Below are positions 26,700-34,913 of a stretch of DNA of 64,000 nt, in pieces. Both the position numbers and the translations under genes were made by a program. The stretch spans positions 310,001-374,000 of the forward strand of contig NZ_JAFBFC010000003.1 of assembly GCF_016909075.1 (NCBI RefSeq), written 5' to 3'. Positions within the stretch are counted from its first letter, which is position 1. Every line of letters begins with the position of its first letter. Under the pieces are notes generated by a model. It had not been told where the DNA came from, made no database searches, and saw only the letters and a program-made list of their open reading frames with translations. Source of the stretch: Priestia iocasae. Its GTDB lineage: Bacteria; Bacillota; Bacilli; Bacillales; Bacillaceae_H.

Positions 26700-27152
26700 A
26701 TGCAGATTTTTTCTACTTTTACTTATTCTACCTATTTAGAACTTGCCATTACATCGCTTGAACAAAAAGGCATTAGTCCTTATCAAATATTAGCTATTCC
26801 ACTTGAAATTCAAAAAGAAAACGTTTCTTTATTCGACTCCATTCATCATTCAGATGGCATTAGCTTATTTGACACAGGAGCGGCTTTAGGAACGGCTTTT
26901 GCAGTAATTGGAGCAAGTGTTGGATTTAATTTAGAGTGGGGTCCTATTTATTGGGGATTAATAGGAGCAACAGGTGGATTCACAGTTGGTTTTTTATGTA
27001 ATTATATTTATTACAAGTTCATAAAAAAAGTAAAAAAACAGGAGCAAGGACCAGAAGTCATTCTTATTATAGAGTGTTTGCCACATCAGGTAAATGACGT
27101 AAAGAACATTCTAAAAGAACACTTTGCTTTGGCAACGGCTGTTTTACCTTAA
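26700..27152 (+). CDS. Glycine-rich membrane protein, operon partner
   Basis: The 150-aa product has a soluble N-terminus (YLELAITSLEQKGISPYQIL), a glycine-zipper-like membrane core (DTGAALGTAFAVIGASVG, GLIGATGGFTVGF) and a C-terminal ferredoxin-like stretch (IIECLPHQVNDVKNILKEHF). The layout is like DUF1269-type or general-stress membrane proteins. GGAG of its ribosome site overlaps the end of the preceding gene, indicating co-translation. Confidence 0.65.
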   Translation: MQIFSTFTYSTYLELAITSLEQKGISPYQILAIPLEIQKENVSLFDSIHHSDGISLFDTGAALGTAFAVIGASVGFNLEWGPIYWGLIGATGGFTVGFLCNYIYYKFIKKVKKQEQGPEVILIIECLPHQVNDVKNILKEHFALATAVLP

Positions 27153-27154
27153 CT

Positions 27155-27211
27155 CACTAACAATTAAACCTTAATAAATGATCAGCATAGCTCGATGTTT
27201 AATTGTTAGTG
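27155..27211. terminator. 15-bp perfect inverted repeat between convergent genes
   Basis: CACTAACAATTAAAC faces GTTTAATTGTTAGTG with a 27-base loop; the right arm covers the last codons of yitT. Confidence 0.65.
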
Positions 27212-28096
27212 AATATCTCTCTTCTTAAACCTACCTCCTTTTACTTCTGATATGCTCGCAACCGCAAAGAATGCACCTGAATCAATCTCTTCAACAATGG
27301 CTTTTAATTTTGCTTCTTCTAACCTTGTAATAACACAAAAAATGACTTTTTTATCATCTCCTGTATAACCACCTTCTCCATTTAAATACGTAACACCTCT
27401 TCCTAAACGAGCTAAAATCGTTTCACCAATTTGTTCAAACTCGTCACTGATGATCCATGCAGATTTCGATTCATCTAATCCCTGTATCACAACGTCAATG
27501 GTTTTAAATGCAATGAAATAGGCCATTAATGAATACATGGCTCTATCCCATCCAAACACAAAACCTGCACTCCCTAAAATAAACAAGTTAAAGAACATGA
27601 TGGTTTCACCAACTGAAAATGGTGTCCGCTTATTAAATAGAATGGCTAGAATCTCTGTTCCATCAAGAGAGCCACCGTAACGAATAACCAAACCTACTCC
27701 TATTCCTAAAATAATTCCCCCAAATACAGCGGCTAATAGTGTATCAGTAGTAAAAGCAGGAAGCGAATGAAATAAAAGAGTGGACAACGATAGTACCGAT
27801 ACCGCAAATAAGGTTGAGATTGCAAACGTTTTTCCTATTTGTTTATATCCAATAAAAAAGAATGGCAAGTTACACACAAAAAGATAGACGCCTAGTTTAA
27901 CGCCTGTTAAATGAGCTAAAATAATGGAGATACCTACAATACCCCCATCAATAACTTGATTAGGTACAAGAAAAGCTTCAAGACCTACTGCCATAAAAAC
28001 AGCTCCAACAAATATGAAAAAGGTACGCTTAATAATATTCCTAGTCGATAGTGCTTGATGCTTCGGCTTTGGCTTTTGAATCATCTCTGCTTCCAT
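27206..28096 (-). CDS. YitT-family membrane protein
   Basis: Five or six helices and the motif YGGSLDGTEILAILFNKRT fill the DUF161 part (residues 20-205). A C-terminal DUF2179 domain (GEGGYTGDDKKVIFCVITR) completes the YitT/YqfU architecture. Function of the family is not settled. ATG at 28096 follows AAAGGAAGTGGGAG. 296 aa. Confidence 0.9.
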   Translation of the reverse strand: MEAEMIQKPKPKHQALSTRNIIKRTFFIFVGAVFMAVGLEAFLVPNQVIDGGIVGISIILAHLTGVKLGVYLFVCNLPFFFIGYKQIGKTFAISTLFAVSVLSLSTLLFHSLPAFTTDTLLAAVFGGIILGIGVGLVIRYGGSLDGTEILAILFNKRTPFSVGETIMFFNLFILGSAGFVFGWDRAMYSLMAYFIAFKTIDVVIQGLDESKSAWIISDEFEQIGETILARLGRGVTYLNGEGGYTGDDKKVIFCVITRLEEAKLKAIVEEIDSGAFFAVASISEVKGGRFKKRDIH

Positions 28097-28282
28097 CTCC
28101 CACTTCCTTTCTTCTATTAAAAGCCTTGATTACTTCATTTATCTTCCTTCTTTCGTCCTCTCTATATATTTATGACAACTATTTTTCATCATCACTTCAA
28201 AAAACTAAAAAAAGAATGTATATCTATTTTGAATTTGCGCATCCTAACAATGCGTATAAAACATCCATTTTTTACCTTAAAA

Positions 28283-28297
28283 TAATTGTCACAATTA
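28283..28297. promoter_or_regulatory. 15-bp palindrome upstream of the sortase operon
   Basis: TAATTGTCACAATTA is a perfect palindrome around one base, about 105 bases before the DUF4397 start and between divergent genes. It is a likely binding site of a dimeric regulator; no known box was matched with confidence. Confidence 0.4.
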
Positions 28298-28402
28298 ACA
28301 GCACATTGAATGGTTTTCAAATTTACATAATGGGTATAAGATAGGTGTACAACATTTGCGCAAATGTTAAACAAAAACTATACAACGAAGGAGTTGGAAG
28401 AT

Positions 28403-29209
28403 TTGAAAAAAGTTAAAGCGTTAGTTACTTCTTTTCTAGCAGTAATGGTATTAGCCTTTTCAGGAAGCTTAGCATCTGCACAAACAACGGAGGAAGCGAT
28501 GGTGCGTATTGTTCACGCTTCACCTGATGCTCCAGCAGTTGATGTATATGTGAATGACGAAGCAGTTGTTGAGGGTGCTGACTTTAAAGCAGCAACGGAT
28601 TATTTAAGTGTTCCAGCAGGCACACATAAAGTAGACATTTATGCAGCAGGTACAAAAGGGCAAGAAGATGCTGTTATCTCAACGGAATTAACAGTTGAAG
28701 GTGGAACAGCATACACAGTAGCAGCTGTAAATAAAGTTGCAAATCTTGACTTAAAAGTATTAAAAGATGAAATGAATGTATCAGATGGAAAAGCGAAAGT
28801 ACGTGTTGGTCACTTCTCTCCTGATGCACCAGCTGTAAATGTAGGTGTAACAGATGGCCCAACGTTATTTGAAAACTTATCTTTCCCTAATGTTTCAGAC
28901 TACGCTGAAGTAGACGCTGGTACATACAATTTAGCTGTAACAACAGCTGAAGGTAATCAGCAAGTTCTTGATTTAGCAGGTACAAACTTAGAAGCAAATA
29001 CCGTTTACACTGTCTTAGCAGTTAACACAGCTGATAGCCTTGAACCATTAGTATTAAAGGACGCAACTGCAATGCCTTCTGAAATGCCGAAAACAGGTAT
29101 GGGTGGAGCTTCTGAGCAATCTGGTTCAATCCTTCCAATCTTACTTTTTGCAGGTATGGGAATTGCGGCACTAGTCGTATTACGCATTCAAAAAGGCTAT
29201 CAAAACTAA
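28403..29209 (+). CDS. Cell-wall-anchored DUF4397 protein
   Basis: The start is TTG at 28403, 9 bases after AAGGAG, giving MKKVKALVTSFLAVMVLAFS and a signal peptide cut after SLASAQ. Two DUF4397 repeats follow: VRIVHASPDAPAVDVYVNDE and VRVGHFSPDAPAVNVGVTDG. The C-terminus is a sorting signal, MPKTG, a hydrophobic segment and a short basic tail (RIQKGYQN). The protein should be cut by sortase and linked to peptidoglycan. Its stop codon overlaps the start of a sortase gene by one base, so they are co-translated. The beta-domain function is unknown; 268 aa. Confidence 0.9.
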   Translation: MKKVKALVTSFLAVMVLAFSGSLASAQTTEEAMVRIVHASPDAPAVDVYVNDEAVVEGADFKAATDYLSVPAGTHKVDIYAAGTKGQEDAVISTELTVEGGTAYTVAAVNKVANLDLKVLKDEMNVSDGKAKVRVGHFSPDAPAVNVGVTDGPTLFENLSFPNVSDYAEVDAGTYNLAVTTAEGNQQVLDLAGTNLEANTVYTVLAVNTADSLEPLVLKDATAMPSEMPKTGMGGASEQSGSILPILLFAGMGIAALVVLRIQKGYQN

Positions 29210-29850
29210 TGACCAAAACGAGATGGATCGCTACATTTAGTACTTTTGCCATCATTGGATTAGTCGGATGTACACATCAAGCTACAAGCACTGTACAGTC
29301 CGAGCCGACTATTCAACAAGCAAATATGGTAGAAACACAACCGACGTCAAAATCAAACTCTTCTTCAGCAGCCGAGTCAATTGATGTTTCTACTCCATCT
29401 CAATTATCCATACCTAAGTTAAACATCCAAGCGCCAATTGAAGAGACAGGTCTTACAAAAGACGGTCAAATGGGCGTACCAGATGATGGTGAAACGGTTG
29501 CTTGGTTTGAACCTGGCACTATTCCCGGTCGTGAAGGAAACGCTGTCCTTGCAGGTCATGTTGATGACAAAAAAGGACCCGCTATTTTCTATCACTTAGG
29601 AAAGCTTGAAACAGGTGATGAATTGTTTGTTTCTGATGAAAATGGAAATGTACTTACATTTGTTGTTAAAACAAAACAAGCTTATCCACGTGACAAAGCA
29701 CCTATTCGAGATATCTTTGGTCCAACATACAATCGTCAGCTAAATTTAATTACATGCACAGGGCTATTTGACCGCAAAAAAGGGACTCATGAAGAACGCC
29801 TTGTTGTCTATACGGAATTAAAAGAAACTCGAGCCACTGCAAGTAACTAA
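29209..29850 (+). CDS. Class F-like sortase with a lipobox
   Basis: The catalytic histidine is in VLAGHVDDKKGPAIFYHLG, the cysteine in NLITCTG, and the arginine in THEERLVVY: a complete sortase triad. Family size, 213 aa, fits class D/F sortases. The N-terminus is a signal peptide ending GLVGC, a lipobox, so it may be a lipoprotein rather than a membrane-helix protein. It overlaps the DUF4397 gene (TAATG) and is most likely the dedicated anchor enzyme of that protein. Confidence 0.85.
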   Translation: MTKTRWIATFSTFAIIGLVGCTHQATSTVQSEPTIQQANMVETQPTSKSNSSSAAESIDVSTPSQLSIPKLNIQAPIEETGLTKDGQMGVPDDGETVAWFEPGTIPGREGNAVLAGHVDDKKGPAIFYHLGKLETGDELFVSDENGNVLTFVVKTKQAYPRDKAPIRDIFGPTYNRQLNLITCTGLFDRKKGTHEERLVVYTELKETRATASN

Positions 29851-29861
29851 AGATCACTTAC

Positions 29862-29920
29862 AACACCCCTAGCCTCTATCATTCAATTAAAAATGGATGG
29901 ATAGACTAGGGGTGTTTTTT
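29862..29920 (+). terminator. CCCTTGCC-family hairpin, copy E
   Basis: AACACCCCTAG faces CTAGGGGTGTTTTTT; CTATC and GGATAG form the inner part as in the other copies. It ends the sortase operon. Confidence 0.75.
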
Positions 29921-30058
29921 ACGATGACAACTCTAGGAGCATTTTTTCGATTGCTTCAAACCTCTTTTTATCAAAAACTTCTATGTCCTTTTCACTTTTA
30001 CATAATCTTCATAAAGTTGTGCTACGCTATAGATAAGTCATTATTTGAGGAGGAACGT

Positions 30059-30913
30059 ATGAGAAGAAACGTTTTGTACTTATGCATCATTATCCTTTTA
30101 ACAACCATCGTTTGTGCTTTTACATACGATGATTCTTCCATACAAAACAAACAAAATCACGTATCGATTATTGCTCACAGAGGAGCTTCTGCTTATGCAC
30201 CTGAACATACGATTGCTGCTTATGAGCTAGCTAAAGAAATGGGCAGCGACTATATTGAAATTGACTTACAATTAACAAAAGATGGTCACCTCGTTGCAAT
30301 GCATGATGTAACCGTCAATCGCACAACGAATGGATTTGGATTTGTTAAAAATCTTACATTAAAAGACATTAAAAAGCTAAATGCAGGAAGTACGTTTAAT
30401 AAACGTTACCCAGATTTAGCTAAGCCACTGTACAACAAACAGAAAGTACCAACGATTGATGAAATTTTTCAACACTTTGGTAATGACGTCCACTATTACA
30501 TTGAGACAAAATCACCTCAATATGGAGTGGGTATAGAACAAAAGCTGTTCAATAAATTCAAGCAATACAACATTGATACTGAGCGTGTCATCGTTCAATC
30601 ATTTAGTAAAAAAAGCTTGAAAACACTTCATAAGCTAGATTCAAAACTAAAGCTTGTTCAACTCATTAAGTATGCTAGGCATGCAAAAATTTCTGCTCAA
30701 CAAATTCAAGAATTAAAAACATACGCAAGTGGCGTTGGCCCTAATGCCTCTTCACTTAATCCAACGTATATTCAACATATACGAAAGCATCAACTCGACG
30801 TTCATCCTTATACGGTGAATAGCAAAAAAGAAATGAAAAGGCTGATCGACTGGGGGGTAACGGGCATGTTTACAAACACACCCGATCTTTTATATCGAAT
30901 GTTACACAACTGA
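30059..30913 (+). CDS. Glycerophosphodiester phosphodiesterase
   Basis: The GDPD signature is complete: HRGASAYAPEHTIAAYELA, then EIDLQLTKDGHLVAMHD with the catalytic His pair and metal ligands. The enzyme cleaves glycerophosphodiesters to glycerol-3-phosphate and alcohol. A signal-anchor (NVLYLCIIILLTTIVCAFT) places it outside or at the membrane. ATG at 30059 follows GAGGAGG; the longer frame from 29897 runs through a terminator and is rejected. 284 aa. Confidence 0.9.
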   Translation: MRRNVLYLCIIILLTTIVCAFTYDDSSIQNKQNHVSIIAHRGASAYAPEHTIAAYELAKEMGSDYIEIDLQLTKDGHLVAMHDVTVNRTTNGFGFVKNLTLKDIKKLNAGSTFNKRYPDLAKPLYNKQKVPTIDEIFQHFGNDVHYYIETKSPQYGVGIEQKLFNKFKQYNIDTERVIVQSFSKKSLKTLHKLDSKLKLVQLIKYARHAKISAQQIQELKTYASGVGPNASSLNPTYIQHIRKHQLDVHPYTVNSKKEMKRLIDWGVTGMFTNTPDLLYRMLHN

Positions 30914-30957
30914 GTGACTCATTGAGAATAAAGTTGTTTCATGACCATCTCACTTGT

Positions 30958-31010
30958 AAGAGCTCGCATAAAAAAGTTTTATTTCCTTTTTTATGCGAGC
31001 TCTTCTTTTT
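30958..31010. terminator. Terminator
   Basis: AAGAGCTCGCATAAAAAAG faces CTTTTTTATGCGAGCTCTT. A second hairpin, AAAAAGATTGGCAGAACAT with its complement, lies at 31035-31075. Confidence 0.85.
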
Positions 31011-31178
31011 TCGAATGATGAACAAAAAGACGATAAAAAAAGATTGGCAGAACATCATGTTCTGCCAATCTTTTTGTCGTAGGAGTTTTTGCTACTTGCT
31101 TTTTTGCATACTTCTTTTTACTTCTCACAAACCATTATAGCTCAAAGAATGCTGAACACAAGCACTGTTACAGCATTG

Positions 31179-31694
31179 TTATGAATTTGAAACATTTGAG
31201 ATCACGAGCATCATATGCTCCTCATCAATAAATTGATTATTGATTTTAAGTGCATTTTTTTCATAGCCATATCGCTCAAACCCAAGCTTTTCATATAACG
31301 CTTTTGCTTGTTGATTGTCGGCTGCTACGACAAGATAAATTTGCGTTAACTCTTCGATTTGTTTTGCTTGTTTAATAGCTCTTTGAAGTAGCTTTTTCCC
31401 TGTTCCGTTTCCACGCGCAATTGGAGCTACGTACATGCCCCAAATATCGCCTTTATGGTTAACTTTGAGAGGCTTTCGCTGATTAAATCCGACTATACCT
31501 ACTAACTCCCCGTCTAAAAAAGCTCCCATAATAAAAGAAGTAGATTCTTCTGGGAAGCTCTTCTTAATTTCACTTAGCTCTTTTTCCTTTGCCTCTTCAT
31601 AGCTATTTACAAAGCTTTCCGGGTAATCTTTCAATGCTTGTAACCGTAGAGCCCAGTATGGTTCTACATCTTCTTTTGTTAATAGTCGAATCAT
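31179..31694 (-). CDS. GNAT-family N-acetyltransferase
   Basis: Motif A reads YVAPIARGNGTGKKLLQRAI and is followed by YEKLGFERYGYEK. Substrate unknown. ATG at 31694 after AAAGGTGAT is preferred over 31709. It follows another GNAT gene on the same strand after a 22-base gap, so they form a pair of acetyltransferases in one transcript. Confidence 0.85.
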   Translation of the reverse strand: MIRLLTKEDVEPYWALRLQALKDYPESFVNSYEEAKEKELSEIKKSFPEESTSFIMGAFLDGELVGIVGFNQRKPLKVNHKGDIWGMYVAPIARGNGTGKKLLQRAIKQAKQIEELTQIYLVVAADNQQAKALYEKLGFERYGYEKNALKINNQFIDEEHMMLVISNVSNS

Positions 31695-31716
31695 GGCATC
31701 ACCTTTCATCTATGTA

Positions 31717-32214
31717 TCATAGGAATTTGTCATAACAATAAAAGAGATTGCTTTTCCCATGAAAAGACATTGTTCCTACTTTTGTATATCCATTTTTCTC
31801 AAATGTTTTTTGCGCTTTTTCGTTCAGCGAATATGTATCAATTTTCATATATGGTACATGATGTTCTTTTGCAACTTGCTCTGCATGTTGAATGAGTTTC
31901 GTTGCAACTCCGCCTTTTCGAACAGTTGGATTTACTACTAGGCGATGAAACGTATATGCTTCTCCCCATTTTCTCCAATCAATCGACTTGTATTCTTCAG
32001 GCTCATGTTGGTCGACTGTAATCGAGCCGACCACTTCACCGTTTTCTTCTATTACATACAAAGTGCTATTTTGAACATCACGTTCAAAAATCGAACGTAC
32101 AGGATACGTCTCATCCCATTGATCGACACCTTCTTCTTTCATGATATTTACTGTTTCCTTTACCATATCCATAATTACTATAAGATCTTGTGCTGTTCCT
32201 TTTCGAATTCCCAT
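31717..32214 (-). CDS. GNAT-family N-acetyltransferase
   Basis: The acetyl-CoA motif is RLVVNPTVRKGGVATKLIQH with EKNGYTKVGTM at the end. 165 aa, full length. It lies upstream of a second GNAT gene and probably shares its transcript. The 425-bp region before yidC2 (32215-32639) contains only hairpins and no gene. Confidence 0.85.
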   Translation of the reverse strand: MGIRKGTAQDLIVIMDMVKETVNIMKEEGVDQWDETYPVRSIFERDVQNSTLYVIEENGEVVGSITVDQHEPEEYKSIDWRKWGEAYTFHRLVVNPTVRKGGVATKLIQHAEQVAKEHHVPYMKIDTYSLNEKAQKTFEKNGYTKVGTMSFHGKSNLFYCYDKFL

Positions 32215-32599
32215 TATTTTACCCCTCTCTTTCTTACTTTAGTTTATCCTTTTTTCCATCTAATCAAAATGAATACGTCTTCCTCAATAAAAAAAGAAGC
32301 TCCATTCTATGGACTTCTTTTTCATTGATAGCTTGAATGCTTAAGCGCTCTCTTTTCTCACGATTAAGTTGACTATGTGCACAGCATAAGTCGTTAGCGT
32401 TTCGATTACATTGTGCTCTATACAAAAAACAGTTTCTTTAGGCAATTTTTTCTATAGAAGCTTTACGATGTCACGCCTTGCCCTTACACAAGTTACGCCA
32501 TCTCACCCAATATTTTACTAAAATTAGTGTACTTTATGAAACGGTTTTCAAGTCAAGTGATTTTTTACAAATTCTTCTTTCAAATTAAAATTAGACAAA

Positions 32600-32638
32600 C
32601 AAAAAACTCAGTTTGAATGAACAAACTGAGTTTTTTTG
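32600..32638. terminator. Terminator of yidC2
   Basis: AAAAAACTCAGTTTG faces CAAACTGAGTTTTTTT immediately past the stop codon. Confidence 0.9.
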
Positions 32639-32639
32639 T

Positions 32640-33407
32640 TTATTTTGACGCTACTGGCTGAGCAGCATCTTTACTTTTTAACAGTTCCATGCGCTTTTTC
32701 AGATAATAACCTTGAACGATCCCGAACAAGTTACCGATTACCCAATATAGTGCTAACGCTGACGGAAGTGTGAAACCAGCAATAAGAACAAAGACAGGCA
32801 TAATGTTCATCATTATTTTCATCGGTGGCTGAATTTCATCTGTCATGCTTACACGAATTTGTAGGAATGTCGTAATTGCTGCAACAACCGGTAAAATAAA
32901 ATACGGATCGGGTTGTCCTAAGCTAAACCATAAAAATGAGTGTTCAGCAATTGCTGTTGTACGGCCGATTGCATAATAGAACGCCATAATGATTGGAAAC
33001 TGAAACAAAATCGGCAAACATCCACCAAGTGGGTTGATTTGATGCTTTTGATAAAGTCCCATCATCTCTTTTTGCATTTTTTGCTGTGACTCAGGATCTT
33101 TTTTCCCTGCATATTTCTTTTGAATGCTTTCCATTTCAGGACGCAACGCTTGCATTGCCATCGTGCTTTTTTGTTGCTTCATAATCAGTGGTAATAATAC
33201 AAGGCGAATAATAATGGTTACGGCAATAATTGAAAGACCAAAGTTGCCACCAAGCCATTCAGCCATCGTTGTTAACGCAACAGACATTGGGTATACAAAG
33301 TAATGATCCCAAATCCCCGTGCTTTCTGACGTAATTGGTTCACTCATACTACAACCTGTTAGTACTAACATTAACAATGCTATTAAAAGAATCCATTTTC
33401 GTTTCAT
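32640..33407 (-). CDS. yidC2: Membrane protein insertase YidC2/YqjG, lipoprotein
   Basis: The signal peptide ends in the lipobox LTGC. The core has VTIIIRLVLLPLIMKQQ with the conserved groove arginine, then FQFPIIMAFYYAIG and LYWVIGNLFG. YidC proteins insert membrane proteins. The 255-aa size and the upstream MifM-like regulator match B. subtilis YidC2 (YqjG), the inducible paralogue. Its AGGAGG pairs with a sequence inside the mifM-like gene, so expression should respond to arrest of that peptide. Confidence 0.92.
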   Translation of the reverse strand: MKRKWILLIALLMLVLTGCSMSEPITSESTGIWDHYFVYPMSVALTTMAEWLGGNFGLSIIAVTIIIRLVLLPLIMKQQKSTMAMQALRPEMESIQKKYAGKKDPESQQKMQKEMMGLYQKHQINPLGGCLPILFQFPIIMAFYYAIGRTTAIAEHSFLWFSLGQPDPYFILPVVAAITTFLQIRVSMTDEIQPPMKIMMNIMPVFVLIAGFTLPSALALYWVIGNLFGIVQGYYLKKRMELLKSKDAAQPVASK

Positions 33408-33415
33408 TAATTCAA

Positions 33416-33464
33416 TTCCTCCTAAAAAGTGAAAATATTTACGTTATGAAGCGATTAGAAGGAA
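33416..33464 (-). promoter_or_regulatory. Hairpin sequestering the yidC2 ribosome site
   Basis: On the mRNA TTCCTTCTAA, in the last codons of the mifM-like gene, pairs over ten bases with TTAGGAGGAA, the yidC2 ribosome site, around a 29-base loop. Translation of yidC2 would need the hairpin opened by a stalled ribosome, as in B. subtilis. Confidence 0.8.
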
Positions 33465-33710
33465 AGAATCTTCATCATCATTCTTCTTTTCTTTCATCGG
33501 TTTCTTCTTATATATATACGTAAATAAATCGAGACGCTTCCATAGAAGGAAGACAGAGCTGTCTATTGTTATATCTGTTTCATATACAAATCGTTGAGAA
33601 TGAAACAATAAATGTCTAGATTCTCGTACGATATAATAACAAATAACATAAAACAAAATAGCAGACATATACGGTACATATATAAAAAGGTCTTGATAAA
33701 AAAATTCCAT
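33444..33710 (-). CDS. mifM: MifM-like regulatory nascent chain
   Basis: From the ATG at 33710 (GAGGT upstream) the product is 88 aa: an N-terminal membrane segment (IYVPYMSAILFYVICYYIV), a basic middle and a charged C-terminus with WKRLDLFTYIYKKKPM and KNDDEDSFLL. B. subtilis MifM is a short membrane-inserted peptide. It stalls its own translation at an acidic stretch near the C-terminus when YidC is short, freeing the yidC2 ribosome site. Position, size, acidic run and the hairpin all agree. The frame is open upstream to 33809 but without ribosome site. Confidence 0.8.
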   Translation of the reverse strand: MEFFYQDLFIYVPYMSAILFYVICYYIVRESRHLLFHSQRFVYETDITIDSSVFLLWKRLDLFTYIYKKKPMKEKKNDDEDSFLLIAS

Positions 33711-33856
33711 GTGTCGACCTCTTTCATAAACGACATTTGTACTATATGAGTGTAGCATGTACACACACATTTCACAACGTTGTTCATGACAATTACAAAA
33801 AAGTTTCAAAATGAACTAGAAAAATCACGACAAATGGAAAAACAGTGCCTTAGCAT

Positions 33857-33914
33857 AACATCCCTTGTCCATCTGTCCATTTTATTCTAATGGATCTTAT
33901 AGACAAGGGATGTT
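33857..33914. terminator. CCCTTGCC-family hairpin, copy B
   Basis: AACATCCCTTGTC faces GACAAGGGATGTT; the inner part is CTGTCCAT against ATGGAT. It ends the sucrose operon after scrK. Confidence 0.75.
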
Positions 33915-33939
33915 GAAGATTCAGCTAACTAGAGCGTAT

Positions 33940-34887
33940 TTACTTATTTAAAATCTGATTCACTTCTTCAATGGTTGGTAAAGCCGTCATTGCTCCTTTA
34001 GTCGAAGCAGCTAGCGCACCTGATACGCTCGCAAAGCGGCCAAAACGATTCAAATCCTCTTCTGTTAAGTCAGAAAGATTTCCTTCAAACTCATTTACGC
34101 AATACAGCATCCCTGATACAAATGCATCACCAGCGCCCGTTGTGTCAACTGCATTTACCTTCATTGCATCAATTTTCACACGCGCATGTTGGGAAATAGC
34201 ATGGCTTCCTTCTGCACCTAACGTCACAATTAACAGCGGGATATTGTAATGAGCTAGCGCTTGAATTCCCTCTTCAATGTCTTCCATTCCTGTAATGAAC
34301 GCAAGCTCTTCTTCTGAAATCTTTAATACATCGGCATATGGAATCATTTCTATGATTGTTTCTTTTAACGCGTCTTTCTCTTTCCAAAGCGTAAGGCGAA
34401 TGTTCGGGTCAAATGACACCACTACACCATTTTCTTTTGCTAACTTGACTGCTTTTATTGTTGCTGAGCGCGCTGGTTCACTAATCATAGAAATCGTACC
34501 GAAGTGCAGAATTTTATGATTTGAAAAAATCTCTTTCTTCACTTCTTCTTCTCGTAAAAAGCGATCTGCGCTTGGGTCGATGTAAAAATCAAAGCTTCGC
34601 TCACCATTTTCAGCAAGCGTGACAAATACCGCTCCCGTTCGTGCCTCATCTGTTAATGTCAGTTCAGACGTATTTACACCGTAGCTCGTTAAGGTTTCTT
34701 GTAAAAAGCGGCCTAATACATCGTCTCCTACCTTACCTAAAAAGGTTGAAGGTAAGCCGAGTCGTGCCACTCCTACTGCTACATTAGCAGGTGCACCACC
34801 TGGACTTTTTTGATACGTTAAATTTGTTTCATCAAGTGGAATAAAGTCAATTAACGCTTCACCTAGTGAAATTACACCATTTTTCAT
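33940..34887 (-). CDS. scrK: Fructokinase (PfkB family)
   Basis: Phosphorylates fructose to fructose-6-phosphate with ATP. PfkB signatures are GGAPANVAVGVARLG and the C-terminal VDTTGAGDAFVSGML with the catalytic aspartate. ATG at 34887 (MKNGVISLGEALIDF) follows AAAGGGG. It is the last gene of the PTS operon: sucrose enters as sucrose-6-phosphate, hydrolysis gives fructose, and this kinase completes the route. 315 aa. Confidence 0.9.
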   Translation of the reverse strand: MKNGVISLGEALIDFIPLDETNLTYQKSPGGAPANVAVGVARLGLPSTFLGKVGDDVLGRFLQETLTSYGVNTSELTLTDEARTGAVFVTLAENGERSFDFYIDPSADRFLREEEVKKEIFSNHKILHFGTISMISEPARSATIKAVKLAKENGVVVSFDPNIRLTLWKEKDALKETIIEMIPYADVLKISEEELAFITGMEDIEEGIQALAHYNIPLLIVTLGAEGSHAISQHARVKIDAMKVNAVDTTGAGDAFVSGMLYCVNEFEGNLSDLTEEDLNRFGRFASVSGALAASTKGAMTALPTIEEVNQILNK

Positions 34888-34913
34888 GTTCTTCTTCCCC
34901 TTTATACCAAACA

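Noticed and set aside
29897-30058. N-terminal extension of the GDPD protein
   Set aside because: The extension overlaps a terminator; GAGGAGG and a signal-anchor support the ATG at 30059.
31759-32328. Plus-strand ORFs opposite a GNAT gene
   Set aside because: Antisense shadows of a complete GNAT acetyltransferase.
32215-32639. T-box or riboswitch between the GNAT genes and yidC2
   Set aside because: No specifier-loop or conserved core could be recognised; only simple hairpins.
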